Below are positions 1 to 6,845 of a stretch of 17,556 nucleotides of DNA, one piece after another. Origin of the DNA: SIG440 sp045591095. GTDB lineage: Bacteria > Bacillota > Clostridia > Monoglobales > Monoglobaceae. Location: positions 1 to 17,556 of the forward strand of contig JAZNSF010000017.1 in NCBI GenBank assembly GCA_045591095.1, read 5' to 3'. Position numbers and translations under genes: made by a program. The notes beneath the pieces are model-generated. The model saw only the letters and a program-made list of their open reading frames with translations, had not been told where the DNA came from and ran no database searches. Within the stretch, counting starts at the first letter, position 1; each line of letters starts with the position of its first letter.

Positions 1-1215
1 TTCGGTGAATGGATGGACTTCTGGTATCAGAATTACTGCAAAATACGAATAAAGGAGTCAACTCAGGAGGGCTATGAAACAAGAATATATAATCACATAA
101 TCCCCAAGATAGGAAAAATACCGCTGAATGAACTGACTCAAAACGACCTGCAGAAATTCTACAACAGCCTTAAACAAGATGGCAGACTGAGATATCGGGA
201 TACACTCGGCGAAGGATTGTCCGACAGGTTCGTGCGAAGCTGCCATGCCAACTGCAGAACTGCACTTCAAAAGGCAACGGATGACGGACTTATAAAAAAG
301 AATCCTGCAATAGGCTGCAAGATACCACCAAAAAAATCAAGAGAGATGCAGGTGCTGACGCCGGATGAAATCAAAAGGTTCCTTATACAAGCAAAATATG
401 ACGGATACTTCGAAATCTTCTTAGTAGCCCTATCTACAGGCTTACGGCGAGGAGCAGATATGGCACTGAAATGGGAAGACTTAAACCTCGATACAGGAGA
501 ACTAAAGGTGAGAAGACAAGTCAAACGGACAAAAGGCAGGTTGGTCATAACAGAGCCAAAGACTGAAGAATCGGTCAGAATGATAATACTACCCAAAAGC
601 CTTGTAAATATCCTGAAGGAATATAAGGAAACTATAGACTCAGAGTGGATGTTCCCATCACCAAAGGTCGAGGGAATGCCAAGAGATCCCTCAGCAGTAT
701 ATGGAATGATGCAGGTAATATTAGAAAGAGCAGAATGTAAAAAGCTCCGATTCCACGATCTCCGCCACACCTTCGCAACCACATCGGTAGCAAACGGAAT
801 GGACATCAAAACCTTATCCACCATCCTTGGACATGTATCAAGCAAGACAACACTTGATATATACCTGCATAGCACCGAGGAAATGAAGATAGAAGCGGCA
901 AAAAAGATTAACGCGCGATTCAACAAGGATACAAACGGCAACGAAGAAACAATCACGAAAGAACAAGAAAAACCGCCACAAGCCAAATTTGAGCCTAAAA
1001 AGGGCAAGATGCGAAAGCCCGGCACAGGATGCATCAGTAGGATAAATGACCATCTCTATGAGGGCAGATACTCACCAAAGGATGCATACGGCAAACGAAT
1101 GGCAAGAAACATATATGCACCTACAAGAGAAGAATGTGAAGATAAGCTCGCCATACTGATAAAGGGAATGAAAGCCGAAATCGCAGAACAAAAAGCGAAA
1201 CTCAAAAATACATAG
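1..1215 (+). CDS. Tyrosine recombinase (phage-type integrase), 5' end outside window
   Basis: Site-specific DNA recombinase that would integrate or excise a mobile element. The reading frame is open from base 1, so the first visible ATG at 13 is probably internal and the gene is cut by the window edge. Counting from that ATG: a SAM-like core-binding domain covers about 1-95 and the catalytic domain about 115-300. The full active-site set is visible: R145 in TGLRRG, K183 in EPKTEES, H248 and R251 in FHDLRH, H274 in LGH, and the nucleophile Y284 in DIYLH, so it should be active. After about residue 335 there is an extra basic domain with a GTGCISRINDHLYEGRYSP-like pattern, which resembles the arm-binding AP2-like domain usually found at the N-terminus of Tn916-type integrases; here it is C-terminal. 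The gene ends just before a shared terminator and converges with the gene at 1305. Confidence 0.92.
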   Translation, partial: FGEWMDFWYQNYCKIRIKESTQEGYETRIYNHIIPKIGKIPLNELTQNDLQKFYNSLKQDGRLRYRDTLGEGLSDRFVRSCHANCRTALQKATDDGLIKKNPAIGCKIPPKKSREMQVLTPDEIKRFLIQAKYDGYFEIFLVALSTGLRRGADMALKWEDLNLDTGELKVRRQVKRTKGRLVITEPKTEESVRMIILPKSLVNILKEYKETIDSEWMFPSPKVEGMPRDPSAVYGMMQVILERAECKKLRFHDLRHTFATTSVANGMDIKTLSTILGHVSSKTTLDIYLHSTEEMKIEAAKKINARFNKDTNGNEETITKEQEKPPQAKFEPKKGKMRKPGTGCISRINDHLYEGRYSPKDAYGKRMARNIYAPTREECEDKLAILIKGMKAEIAEQKAKLKNT

Positions 1216-1225
1216 TAAAACATAA

Positions 1226-1261
1226 ATGGCACGGATATAAAAAATCCGTGCCATAGTTTTT
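1226..1261. terminator. Bidirectional hairpin terminator between convergent genes
   Basis: An 11-bp perfect stem (ATGGCACGGAT at 1226-1236 with its complement at 1244-1254) encloses a 7-nt A/T-rich loop. On the plus strand it is followed by a T run at 1257-1261, and on the minus strand by a T-rich stretch. It can end the integrase transcript and, from the other side, the two-gene minus-strand unit. Confidence 0.85.
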
Positions 1262-1304
1262 GGGTGTATTAAATTTTGATACGGTGTAAACAAAGAAAAG
1301 GGTT

Positions 1305-1676
1305 TTATTTGTTAAACTTGATTTTTTTGCCGTATTTGCATCTTGAAGAGTCGAGCTTTGTTCTTCCTGTGTTAGTCATGCGATAATTTTTATGCAGTAT
1401 TAGAGCTTCTTCATTTGGGACACTATCGTATAAAACCACATTATTTTCTTCGAGTTTTTCTAAAAGATTTTTTAGTTCTCTATCAGATATGGTAATTCTT
1501 CTTGAGATAGTTTTACATTGATGCCTAATACATTCCAATTCTTTTTGTATGGCTGCATCAATCAGGGTGCTTAAAATTGATAAAATTTCATTTTTATTTG
1601 CAAGCTCATTTTGTTCTTCTATCTTGTTAAAAGCTCTTAATACTCCGGGATAACTCAAAGTTTTTGTACGATTCAT
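1305..1676 (-). CDS. Small protein of unknown function (123 aa)
   Basis: Not recognised. It is a soluble, lysine-rich, mostly helical-looking protein with no signal peptide or membrane segment. The middle (about 55-80: ISRRITISDRELKNLLEKL) looks like a helix-turn-helix or winged-helix core followed by a short beta-like stretch, so a DNA-binding or accessory role is possible but unproven. A good ribosome site (AAGGAG) lies before the ATG at 1676. It starts 45 bases after the metallophosphoesterase gene on the same strand with no terminator between, so the two are probably cotranscribed. The coding sequence is AT-rich like its partner. It could be the regulator or accessory protein of that partner. 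Confidence 0.7.
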   Translation of the reverse strand: MNRTKTLSYPGVLRAFNKIEEQNELANKNEILSILSTLIDAAIQKELECIRHQCKTISRRITISDRELKNLLEKLEENNVVLYDSVPNEEALILHKNYRMTNTGRTKLDSSRCKYGKKIKFNK

Positions 1677-1721
1677 AAAATTTGCTCCTTAATTAATTCT
1701 CATGATTCATTATATGTTTTT

Positions 1722-3362
1722 TCATGCCAAATATCTTCTCCGAAAACTAGCATATATTGAATCAATCAAAGATTCTATCCTTAAAAATGATAAAATTTCA
1801 AGTTTTTTTGATAAGGTAAAATTATTATTGCCTTTTATTGAAATCCCAAAACTATATGTGGGAATCTCATTTCCGTTAAATTTATCAAAAACAGGAACTG
1901 TTAAAAAGTCATCCCATTCACCTTGAGTATCAAAAGAAATTTCTGAATTCAAACTTTTTACAAGAGAACGTTTTTGGGAAAAGGAATGAAAAATTAAATT
2001 ATCTGTGCTTTTCCATTGGATTGGTGTAATTTGTCTTTCACCTATTGTGGCACAAAAGTGAACATGTTCACCTTTCTTATTATCATATATCCTGAAATGT
2101 GTTCTAACATTGTTTATTTCGTTAGTGTCAAACAAACAATTTCTAGCACAACTGGCAATATGAAAAAACCAATCCTTAATTATGGCGTTATTATCTTTGT
2201 CGAACTCAGTTTTGGGAACAGAACTAAAGGCGTCTAGCTGAAGCCTGCATGATTTTTCAAAATCCCATAATCTACTAACCATTTCATCAAAAATATCAGT
2301 TTGTTCATCTGAAATAGCAATATGGTTGTTAACTGGAACAGGGAATTGCAAACTCTTTTTATTTGCAAAGGCATCTTTGCTATATGGAATTGAAAAACAT
2401 CCGTCGTTGTTTACAGAATTGTAACTGGAGGTATCCGGCACAAATTTCCCTTTGCTATTTGTTATGAACAGTTTACCCTGAATTTCTTTTTCATCAACAT
2501 TAATCTCATATAGTGCAAATCTGCAGGAAGTAAATGACTTTTCCTCTTTTTTTCCGCTTTCATAGGTTGTTCCAGTGACTAAACTAAGTACAAAAGAATC
2601 TAAATCAATTTTTCCTGCTATTCTACTCTCATGAATATGACCGTGAAGAATTATATCTATAGGGAGTTTGTCTTTGGAAGTAAAATAGTTCCACAAATAT
2701 TCTCTTTCATCATTTCTTAGCCAATCATCTGGGTGATGCATAAGTGCAATAGCAATATCAATGTGATTATTTTCCCTAATTGCTTTATATTCTTTAACCA
2801 ACTCATCGAGTTGTATTTTTGATAAACCTAATTTTCGGTAATCATTTTCATCGTGTGAATATATTGCTGAGTTGAGTCCAATTAATGCAATGCTTACATC
2901 ATTGACCGTAATATGGGTCGCTCCATAACTTTTCTGTGTGGATTGAGAAGGATGTAACAACTTGTTAAACTCAGCGAAATCCTCAAATCGCGAAAAAACT
3001 TTTCTAATTTCATTCTTACAAATTTGAAAGTGGGTCCCACTATTAGCATCTTTTTCATATTCATTTCTAAGTTTGTTGATATTATCATCACGCTCAGCAT
3101 CGTGATTGCCAGCTACACAAAATATGTTATTTAAAGGACATTTAGTGATATGAGATATAGGCTCTATAAACTTTTTATGAAAGTTGGTAAAATCAGAAAC
3201 GTTACCTTTATCCACCATATCTCCAGTAATGGTTATAACATGAATATCCTTATTGATTTCGCGAACACAATTGGATATTTCTTCAAAAAATGAATTATAA
3301 TCAACATCGTTATCATACTTCAAGTGTAAGTCTGAAAAATGTAGAACATTGATTTTTTTCAT
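1722..3362 (-). CDS. Calcineurin-like metallophosphoesterase with GAF-like C-terminal domain
   Basis: Likely metal-dependent phosphoesterase; the substrate (nucleotide, nucleic acid or phosphoprotein) cannot be told from the sequence. Counting from the chosen start, all dimetal-site motifs are present: D11 and H13 in SDLH, G47-D48, N86 and H87 in GNHD, H209-H210 in MHHPDDW, and H242/H244 in GHIH. The catalytic domain covers about 1-290. A linker is followed at about 395-535 by a domain whose pattern (RTHFRIYD, then a long loop, then WDDFLTVPVFD and SFGISIKG) resembles a GAF ligand-binding fold. That assignment is by eye. There are no membrane segments. The second in-frame ATG (3362) is preferred over 3368 because a GGTGGTGA ribosome site sits 9 bases before it but only 3 before the other. 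A well-placed promoter lies just upstream. Low GC and proximity to an integrase suggest horizontally acquired cargo, perhaps a defence or stress gene. Confidence 0.85.
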   Translation of the reverse strand: MKKINVLHFSDLHLKYDNDVDYNSFFEEISNCVREINKDIHVITITGDMVDKGNVSDFTNFHKKFIEPISHITKCPLNNIFCVAGNHDAERDDNINKLRNEYEKDANSGTHFQICKNEIRKVFSRFEDFAEFNKLLHPSQSTQKSYGATHITVNDVSIALIGLNSAIYSHDENDYRKLGLSKIQLDELVKEYKAIRENNHIDIAIALMHHPDDWLRNDEREYLWNYFTSKDKLPIDIILHGHIHESRIAGKIDLDSFVLSLVTGTTYESGKKEEKSFTSCRFALYEINVDEKEIQGKLFITNSKGKFVPDTSSYNSVNNDGCFSIPYSKDAFANKKSLQFPVPVNNHIAISDEQTDIFDEMVSRLWDFEKSCRLQLDAFSSVPKTEFDKDNNAIIKDWFFHIASCARNCLFDTNEINNVRTHFRIYDNKKGEHVHFCATIGERQITPIQWKSTDNLIFHSFSQKRSLVKSLNSEISFDTQGEWDDFLTVPVFDKFNGNEIPTYSFGISIKGNNNFTLSKKLEILSFLRIESLIDSIYASFRRRYLA

Positions 3363-3385
3363 ATGCATTCACCACCGCAATCATA

Positions 3386-3414
3386 ATTATACATATAATA
3401 ACATATTTTGACAA
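3386..3414 (-). promoter_or_regulatory. Sigma-70-type promoter of the metallophosphoesterase unit
   Basis: On the minus strand TTGTCA (3409-3414) and TATAAT (3386-3391) are separated by exactly 17 bases. The expected start lies about 15-20 bases before the start codon, giving a very short leader. A second overlapping pair, TTGCAT and TATTAT, is also possible. Confidence 0.7.
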
Positions 3415-3420
3415 AATATG
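3402..3420. promoter_or_regulatory. Perfect inverted repeat over the -35 box, operator-like
   Basis: CATATTTT-GAC-AAAATATG forms two perfect 8-base arms and covers the -35 box of the metallophosphoesterase promoter. Its position suits a repressor-binding site. The small downstream protein (1305-1676) is a possible binder, but this is inference only. Confidence 0.5.
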
Positions 3421-3497
3421 CAATATAAATTTATAAATTACATTACTTTACATTAAACAAATTACGGCGGTACTATGAAAAAGAAAAAATAATAATA

Positions 3498-3540
3498 TAA
3501 AAAATAGCATGAACCCCTTTGAGGTGTCAAAGAGGTTCAT
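3498..3540 (-). terminator. Rho-independent terminator after tRNA-Pro
   Basis: A 14-bp stem with one mismatch (3509-3522 against 3527-3540, loop GGTG) is followed on the minus strand by a run of Ts (complement of 3499-3504). It begins 11 bases after the tRNA CCA end and would terminate the tRNA transcript. Confidence 0.85.
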
Positions 3541-3550
3541 ACTATCAATA

Positions 3551-3627
<77 letters not shown>

Positions 3628-3672
3628 ATATAAAATATTCGATTTTTCTATATCTCCCGTGTCTGTGGGATA

Positions 3673-3715
3673 ACATGTGGTCAAAACTGATTTGACCACA
3701 TGTATTTTGTTTTTT
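3673..3715 (+). terminator. Strong plus-strand hairpin terminator without an obvious gene
   Basis: A perfect 13-bp stem (ACATGTGGTCAAA at 3673-3685 with its complement at 3691-3703, 5-nt loop) is followed on the plus strand by ATTTTGTTTTTT. No plus-strand gene lies directly upstream, since the tRNA and the gene before it are on the other strand. It may be the remnant of a lost element or end an unannotated transcript. Confidence 0.7.
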
Positions 3716-3789
3716 AGGTCGCCGTAAAGTGGCGGTGTTAAAAGGTTTGTGGGAGTTCGGCGGATACTCGATGAATTGATTAGTACCGT

Positions 3790-3830
3790 GTCCCGAACGA
3801 AGCGCGCTACCAAACTGCGCTATATCCCGA
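3790..3830 (-). pseudogene. Orphan 5' half of tRNA-Pro
   Basis: These 41 bases repeat positions 3588-3628 of the intact tRNA-Pro with one mismatch; the first 33 plus-strand bases are identical. The copy begins at tRNA base 1 and stops just after the anticodon loop. The sequence then diverges completely, so the 3' half is missing. It lies directly downstream of a near-consensus promoter that would suit an original tRNA gene. The break at the anticodon stem-loop is a known crossover position for tyrosine recombinases, so this is probably a recombination scar about 200 bases from the intact gene. Confidence 0.85.
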
Positions 3831-3871
3831 AATTGTCTTTGGCACTATTCGTGCCTAAACTCAACTTTTGT

Positions 3872-3900
3872 ATTGTACTACAAAACTTCTAAAATGTCAA
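3872..3900 (-). promoter_or_regulatory. Near-consensus promoter ahead of the tRNA half and tRNA-Pro
   Basis: On the minus strand TTGACA (3895-3900) and TACAAT (3872-3877) are separated by 17 bases. A small hairpin (GGCAC-5 nt-GTGCC, 3841-3855) lies between the start region and the tRNA half. No minus-strand terminator is seen between here and the intact tRNA-Pro, so this promoter may drive both. Confidence 0.8.
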
Positions 3901-4039
3901 CCTTTTTTGATGAAATCATCAAACATAAGTGCTATATAGCAAAAAAACACAGCTCCAAAAAATGCACAATCCCGCTAAAAACGAAACGTCCAATAGAAAA
4001 ACAGCCCTATGACCGAATGAAAGAATTTAATTAATAACA
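3901..4039. other. Intergenic stretch, nothing recognised
   Basis: No coding potential and no RNA gene is seen. It holds a short palindrome at 3906-3923 (TTTGATG-AAAT-CATCAAA) with its T-run on the wrong side for a terminator, and a 12-bp palindrome TGCTATATAGCA near 3931-3942. Confidence 0.5.
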
Positions 4040-4074
4040 AAGCTGACTCCGCTTTTTAGGCGAAGTCAGCTTTT
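4040..4074 (-). terminator. Terminator after the acyl-CoA synthetase fusion gene
   Basis: A 14-bp stem with one mismatch (4040-4053 against 4061-4074, loop about 7 nt) sits directly after the stop codon at 4080. On the minus strand it is followed by a T/A-rich stretch (TTATTAATT), and on the plus strand by TTTTGTTGTTT, so it may work in both directions. Confidence 0.8.
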
Positions 4075-4079
4075 GTTGT

Positions 4080-6383
4080 TTACTTATTAAATTTGTCCAT
4101 ATCGTTTTTGCGGATTTCAACACGTCTTACCTTGCCACTGATTGTTTTGGGAAGCTCATCCACAAACTCAACAATTCTTGGGTATTTGTAAGGAGCAGTG
4201 TGAGTCTTAACATATTCCTGGATTTCCTTTTTAAGTTCGTCCGAGCCTTCTGTTCCTTTTACAAGTACGATTGTTGCCTTTACAATCTGGCCACGAACTT
4301 CGTCAGGTACAGGTGTGATTGCACATTCGAGGACATAAGGAAGCTCCATAATAACGCTTTCGATTTCGAAAGGCCCGATGCGGTAACCTGACGACTTGAT
4401 AACGTCATCAATTCTGCCGACATACCAAAGGTATCCGTCCTCGTCCATGGTTGCCTGGTCGCCTGTGTGATAGTATCCGTCATGCCATACCTCGTTTGTT
4501 TTTTCTTCGTCCAAATAATAGCCGATAAAGAGGCCGCAAGGCACATTATCCTTTACACGGATACAAATTTCGCCTGTATCGCCCGTTTTACACTCGTTAC
4601 CGTCAGGGTCAAGAACGACAACATCATAAAGGGGACTCGGTCTTCCCATAGAGCCGATTTTTGGTGTCGAACCTACAAAGTTTGCGATAGAAAGTGTCGT
4701 TTCGGTCTGACCGAAGCCTTCCATAATTGTAAGGCCTGTTGCCTTTTTGAACTGGTTAAACACTTCGGGATTAAGTGCTTCGCCTGCTGTTGTTGCATAC
4801 TCGATAGAAGAAAGGTCATACTTTGACAAGTCCTCCTTGATAAAGAAACGATACATTGTAGGTGGTGCACAGAATGTTGTGATATTGTATTTTGCAAACA
4901 TCGGCAGGATATCTTCGGAATGGAATCTGTCAAAGTCATAGGTAAATACACCTGCCTCGCACAGCCACTGGCCGTAGAGCTTGCCCCAAAGCGCCTTGCC
5001 CCAACCTGTATCCGAAATGGTGAAGTGAAGTCCGTCAGGGTTTACGTTGTGCCAATGTTTTGCTGTGGGATAATGACCAAGAGCATACTTATATGAATGT
5101 GTTGCAATGCGAGGATAGCCTGTTGTTCCCGATGTAAAGAGCATAAGCATCGGGTCGTTTCCGCACGGTGTATCGTCTTTGCGGAAATAGTGGGTGCTGA
5201 AACGTTCCATTTCAACATTGAAATCATTCCAACCATCCTTTTTGCCGCCAACCAAAACCTTGATCATTCCGGGATAGTTTGCTGCTGCCTTTTCTGCTTC
5301 ATCCGAAGCCTCGCCGTCTGCGGTGCAGACAATTGCTTTTACTTTTGCGGCTTTATATCTGTAATCAAAGTCGTGTTCTACAAGCTGATTTGTTGCAGGG
5401 ATTGCGATAGCACCGATTTTGTGAAGCGCAAGCATACTGAACCAGAACTGATAGTGGCGTTTTAGCACAAGCATTACGGTATCGCCTTTTTTGATACCCA
5501 AAGACTCAAAGTAGTTTGCAGTCTTGTTTGAATACTTTTTAAGGTCGCTGAATGTAAAGCGGCGGTCCGACTTATCGTTTCCTACCCACATCATTGCAAG
5601 CTTGTCGGGGTTTTTCTCGGCAATCGCATCAACACAGTCAAACGCAAAGTTGAAGCTTTCCTCGTTTTTGAATGTTATGCCATTAAACACACCGTTTTCG
5701 TCATAAGAGGATTCGATAAATTTATCAGCAACGGTTTCACTGGAAGCCACCTTTTTAGTCAAAGCTTTTTCGGCTTGGATAGGAGCTACGGGGTATTCTT
5801 CGCTGAAGCTGCCATCCTGAGGATTAAGCACAACTGCGTGGAACTCGCAGCCACCCTCTGAAGCTGCAATCATACCGTGAGGAATGATACTGTTGTAGAA
5901 TATGGAATCACCCTCGTGAAGTATATCTACGTGATTTCCAACCTGAACCTTAAGCGAGCCTTTAACAATTACGTCAAATTCCTGACCGTTGTGCGAGCTT
6001 AGCTTTATGGGGTTATCCTGTTCCTCTTCAATGTAAGGGAACTTTACCAAAAAGGGTTCTGCCTGCTTGCCTTTAAACTTTGGCGCAAGGTTGTCATATT
6101 CTACGCCCTGCTTTTTAAGTATCTTAAGTCCCTCGCCCTTTCTTGTGATAGCAAAAGAGGAAAGTGTTGTACTTGTTCCGTCCAAGATATCAACAACCTC
6201 GACGCCACAAGCCTTTGCGCATTTGTAGATAAAGGTAAAGCTAAAATCTGTTTCGCCCTCCTCCAAAACCTTGTAGTCGTCAAGCGAAACACCTGTAAGC
6301 TTTGCAAGCTCCTCTTGTGTAAAGCCTTTCGCTTCGCGCAGGTCTTTTATTCTGCCTGCGACTTCTTTCAAACTGTAATCCAT
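4080..6383 (-). CDS. XRE-cupin-acyl-CoA synthetase fusion protein (767 aa)
   Basis: Predicted to activate a carboxylic acid with ATP to an acyl-AMP and then an acyl-CoA. An N-terminal XRE helix-turn-helix (about 8-66, FTQEELAKLTGVS) is followed by a cupin barrel (about 110-188, with H131, E135 and H169 in typical places), an arrangement otherwise typical of XRE-cupin regulators. From about 215 to the end it is an adenylate-forming enzyme closest in style to acetyl/medium-chain acyl-CoA synthetases. Motifs: the P-loop TSGTTGYPR (417-425), GFGQTET (556-562), YHTGD (638-642), GRIDDVIKSSGYRIG (656-670), and the catalytic lysine K751 in PKTISGK. The final P-loop lysine is replaced by arginine. A GGGAG site lies 9 bases before the ATG. 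The gene stands alone, with its own promoter, T-box leader and terminator. The acid substrate is unknown; a candidate isoleucine-type specifier hints at an amino-acid-derived branched acid, which is inference. Confidence 0.9.
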   Translation of the reverse strand: MDYSLKEVAGRIKDLREAKGFTQEELAKLTGVSLDDYKVLEEGETDFSFTFIYKCAKACGVEVVDILDGTSTTLSSFAITRKGEGLKILKKQGVEYDNLAPKFKGKQAEPFLVKFPYIEEEQDNPIKLSSHNGQEFDVIVKGSLKVQVGNHVDILHEGDSIFYNSIIPHGMIAASEGGCEFHAVVLNPQDGSFSEEYPVAPIQAEKALTKKVASSETVADKFIESSYDENGVFNGITFKNEESFNFAFDCVDAIAEKNPDKLAMMWVGNDKSDRRFTFSDLKKYSNKTANYFESLGIKKGDTVMLVLKRHYQFWFSMLALHKIGAIAIPATNQLVEHDFDYRYKAAKVKAIVCTADGEASDEAEKAAANYPGMIKVLVGGKKDGWNDFNVEMERFSTHYFRKDDTPCGNDPMLMLFTSGTTGYPRIATHSYKYALGHYPTAKHWHNVNPDGLHFTISDTGWGKALWGKLYGQWLCEAGVFTYDFDRFHSEDILPMFAKYNITTFCAPPTMYRFFIKEDLSKYDLSSIEYATTAGEALNPEVFNQFKKATGLTIMEGFGQTETTLSIANFVGSTPKIGSMGRPSPLYDVVVLDPDGNECKTGDTGEICIRVKDNVPCGLFIGYYLDEEKTNEVWHDGYYHTGDQATMDEDGYLWYVGRIDDVIKSSGYRIGPFEIESVIMELPYVLECAITPVPDEVRGQIVKATIVLVKGTEGSDELKKEIQEYVKTHTAPYKYPRIVEFVDELPKTISGKVRRVEIRKNDMDKFNK

Positions 6384-6441
6384 TGTTCTTGTCTCCCTTC
6401 TGATTTTGACAAATTCTGTAATTGGTTACGATTTGAATAAA

Positions 6442-6723
6442 ACAAAAAACTCGCCTCAAAGATAGCTTTGAGACGAGTTATACTTAACCCGCGGTACCAC
6501 TCAAATTACGGAAAAAATCCCGTCACTTTCCGGATTCTAGCAAATCCTTTGCCTTTACGCAGCATTACGGAAGGAGTCTACTCACTTTCGTTTTCGGTCC
6601 TCCGACTCAGAGGTGATAAGTCATTGGAAAGCTCTGCCATTGCCTTGCACCACCCGGCAACTCTCTCTAGGCTTCACAATCCGACCGTCCTCGTCGCAGT
6701 CATTATTTGTGATATTCAAATTT
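6442..6723 (-). promoter_or_regulatory. T-box riboswitch leader of the acyl-CoA synthetase gene
   Basis: The minus strand carries the T-box core GTGGTACCGCGG (complement of 6489-6500). It is followed directly by a terminator hairpin and preceded by a long stem I with an AGAGAG motif and a GGTGG-containing region. T-boxes sense uncharged tRNA and allow readthrough when the cognate amino acid is short. The bases ATC-ACCTCTGAG near the 3' foot of stem I (ATC is the complement of 6615-6617) suggest an isoleucine specifier. The register is not certain, and TCA (Ser) or CTT (Leu) cannot be excluded by eye. Confidence 0.92.
6444..6479 (-). terminator. T-box attenuator hairpin
   Basis: A 14-bp stem (6448-6461 with 6466-6479, one G-U pair, 4-nt loop) is followed on the minus strand by TTTTTT. 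It lies just downstream of the T-box sequence and about 60 bases before the start codon, so it is the expression switch of this leader. Confidence 0.9.
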
Positions 6724-6729
6724 AGGTGT

Positions 6730-6758
6730 ATTATACTCCTCAAAAATTGATTTGTCAA
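6730..6758 (-). promoter_or_regulatory. Consensus promoter of the T-box leader
   Basis: On the minus strand TTGACA (6753-6758) and TATAAT (6730-6735) match the full consensus with a 17-base spacer. The transcription start is expected near 6723. Confidence 0.9.
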
Positions 6759-6800
6759 TACCTTTTTAAAAAAATCTTCCAAAATACCGCCAAAAATATT

Positions 6801-6837
6801 AAAAAGCGCAAATCCCGTTCAGGGATTTGCGCTTTTT
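6801..6837 (-). terminator. Terminator of the ten-gene redox operon
   Basis: A perfect 16-bp stem (6801-6816 with 6822-6837, 5-nt loop GTTCA) ends in a T run on the minus strand. It lies 9 bases after the frdA-like stop codon and separates the operon from the T-box transcription unit. The stem is flanked by A and T runs, so it may work in both directions. Confidence 0.95.
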
Positions 6838-6845
6838 GATATATG

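Larger units (their letters stand above)
1..3550. mobile_element. Probable end of an integrated element next to tRNA-Pro
   Basis: Inferred, not proven. The interval holds a tyrosine recombinase, a convergent two-gene unit that is visibly more AT-rich than the redox operon further right, and ends at the 3' end of a tRNA-Pro gene, a classic integration target. The left end is outside the window, so the second attachment site cannot be seen. The limit at 3550 is set at the encoded CCA of the tRNA and is only a guess. The tRNA terminator at 3498-3540 lies inside this interval and may be chromosomal. Confidence 0.4.

Noticed and set aside
267..1034. Long open frame antisense to the integrase
   Set aside because: It lies wholly opposite a well-supported recombinase and shows no recognisable domain.
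3906..3923. Palindrome TTTGATG-AAAT-CATCAAA as a terminator
   Set aside because: The T run is on the 5' side on the plus strand and becomes an A run on the minus strand, so it cannot terminate in either direction.
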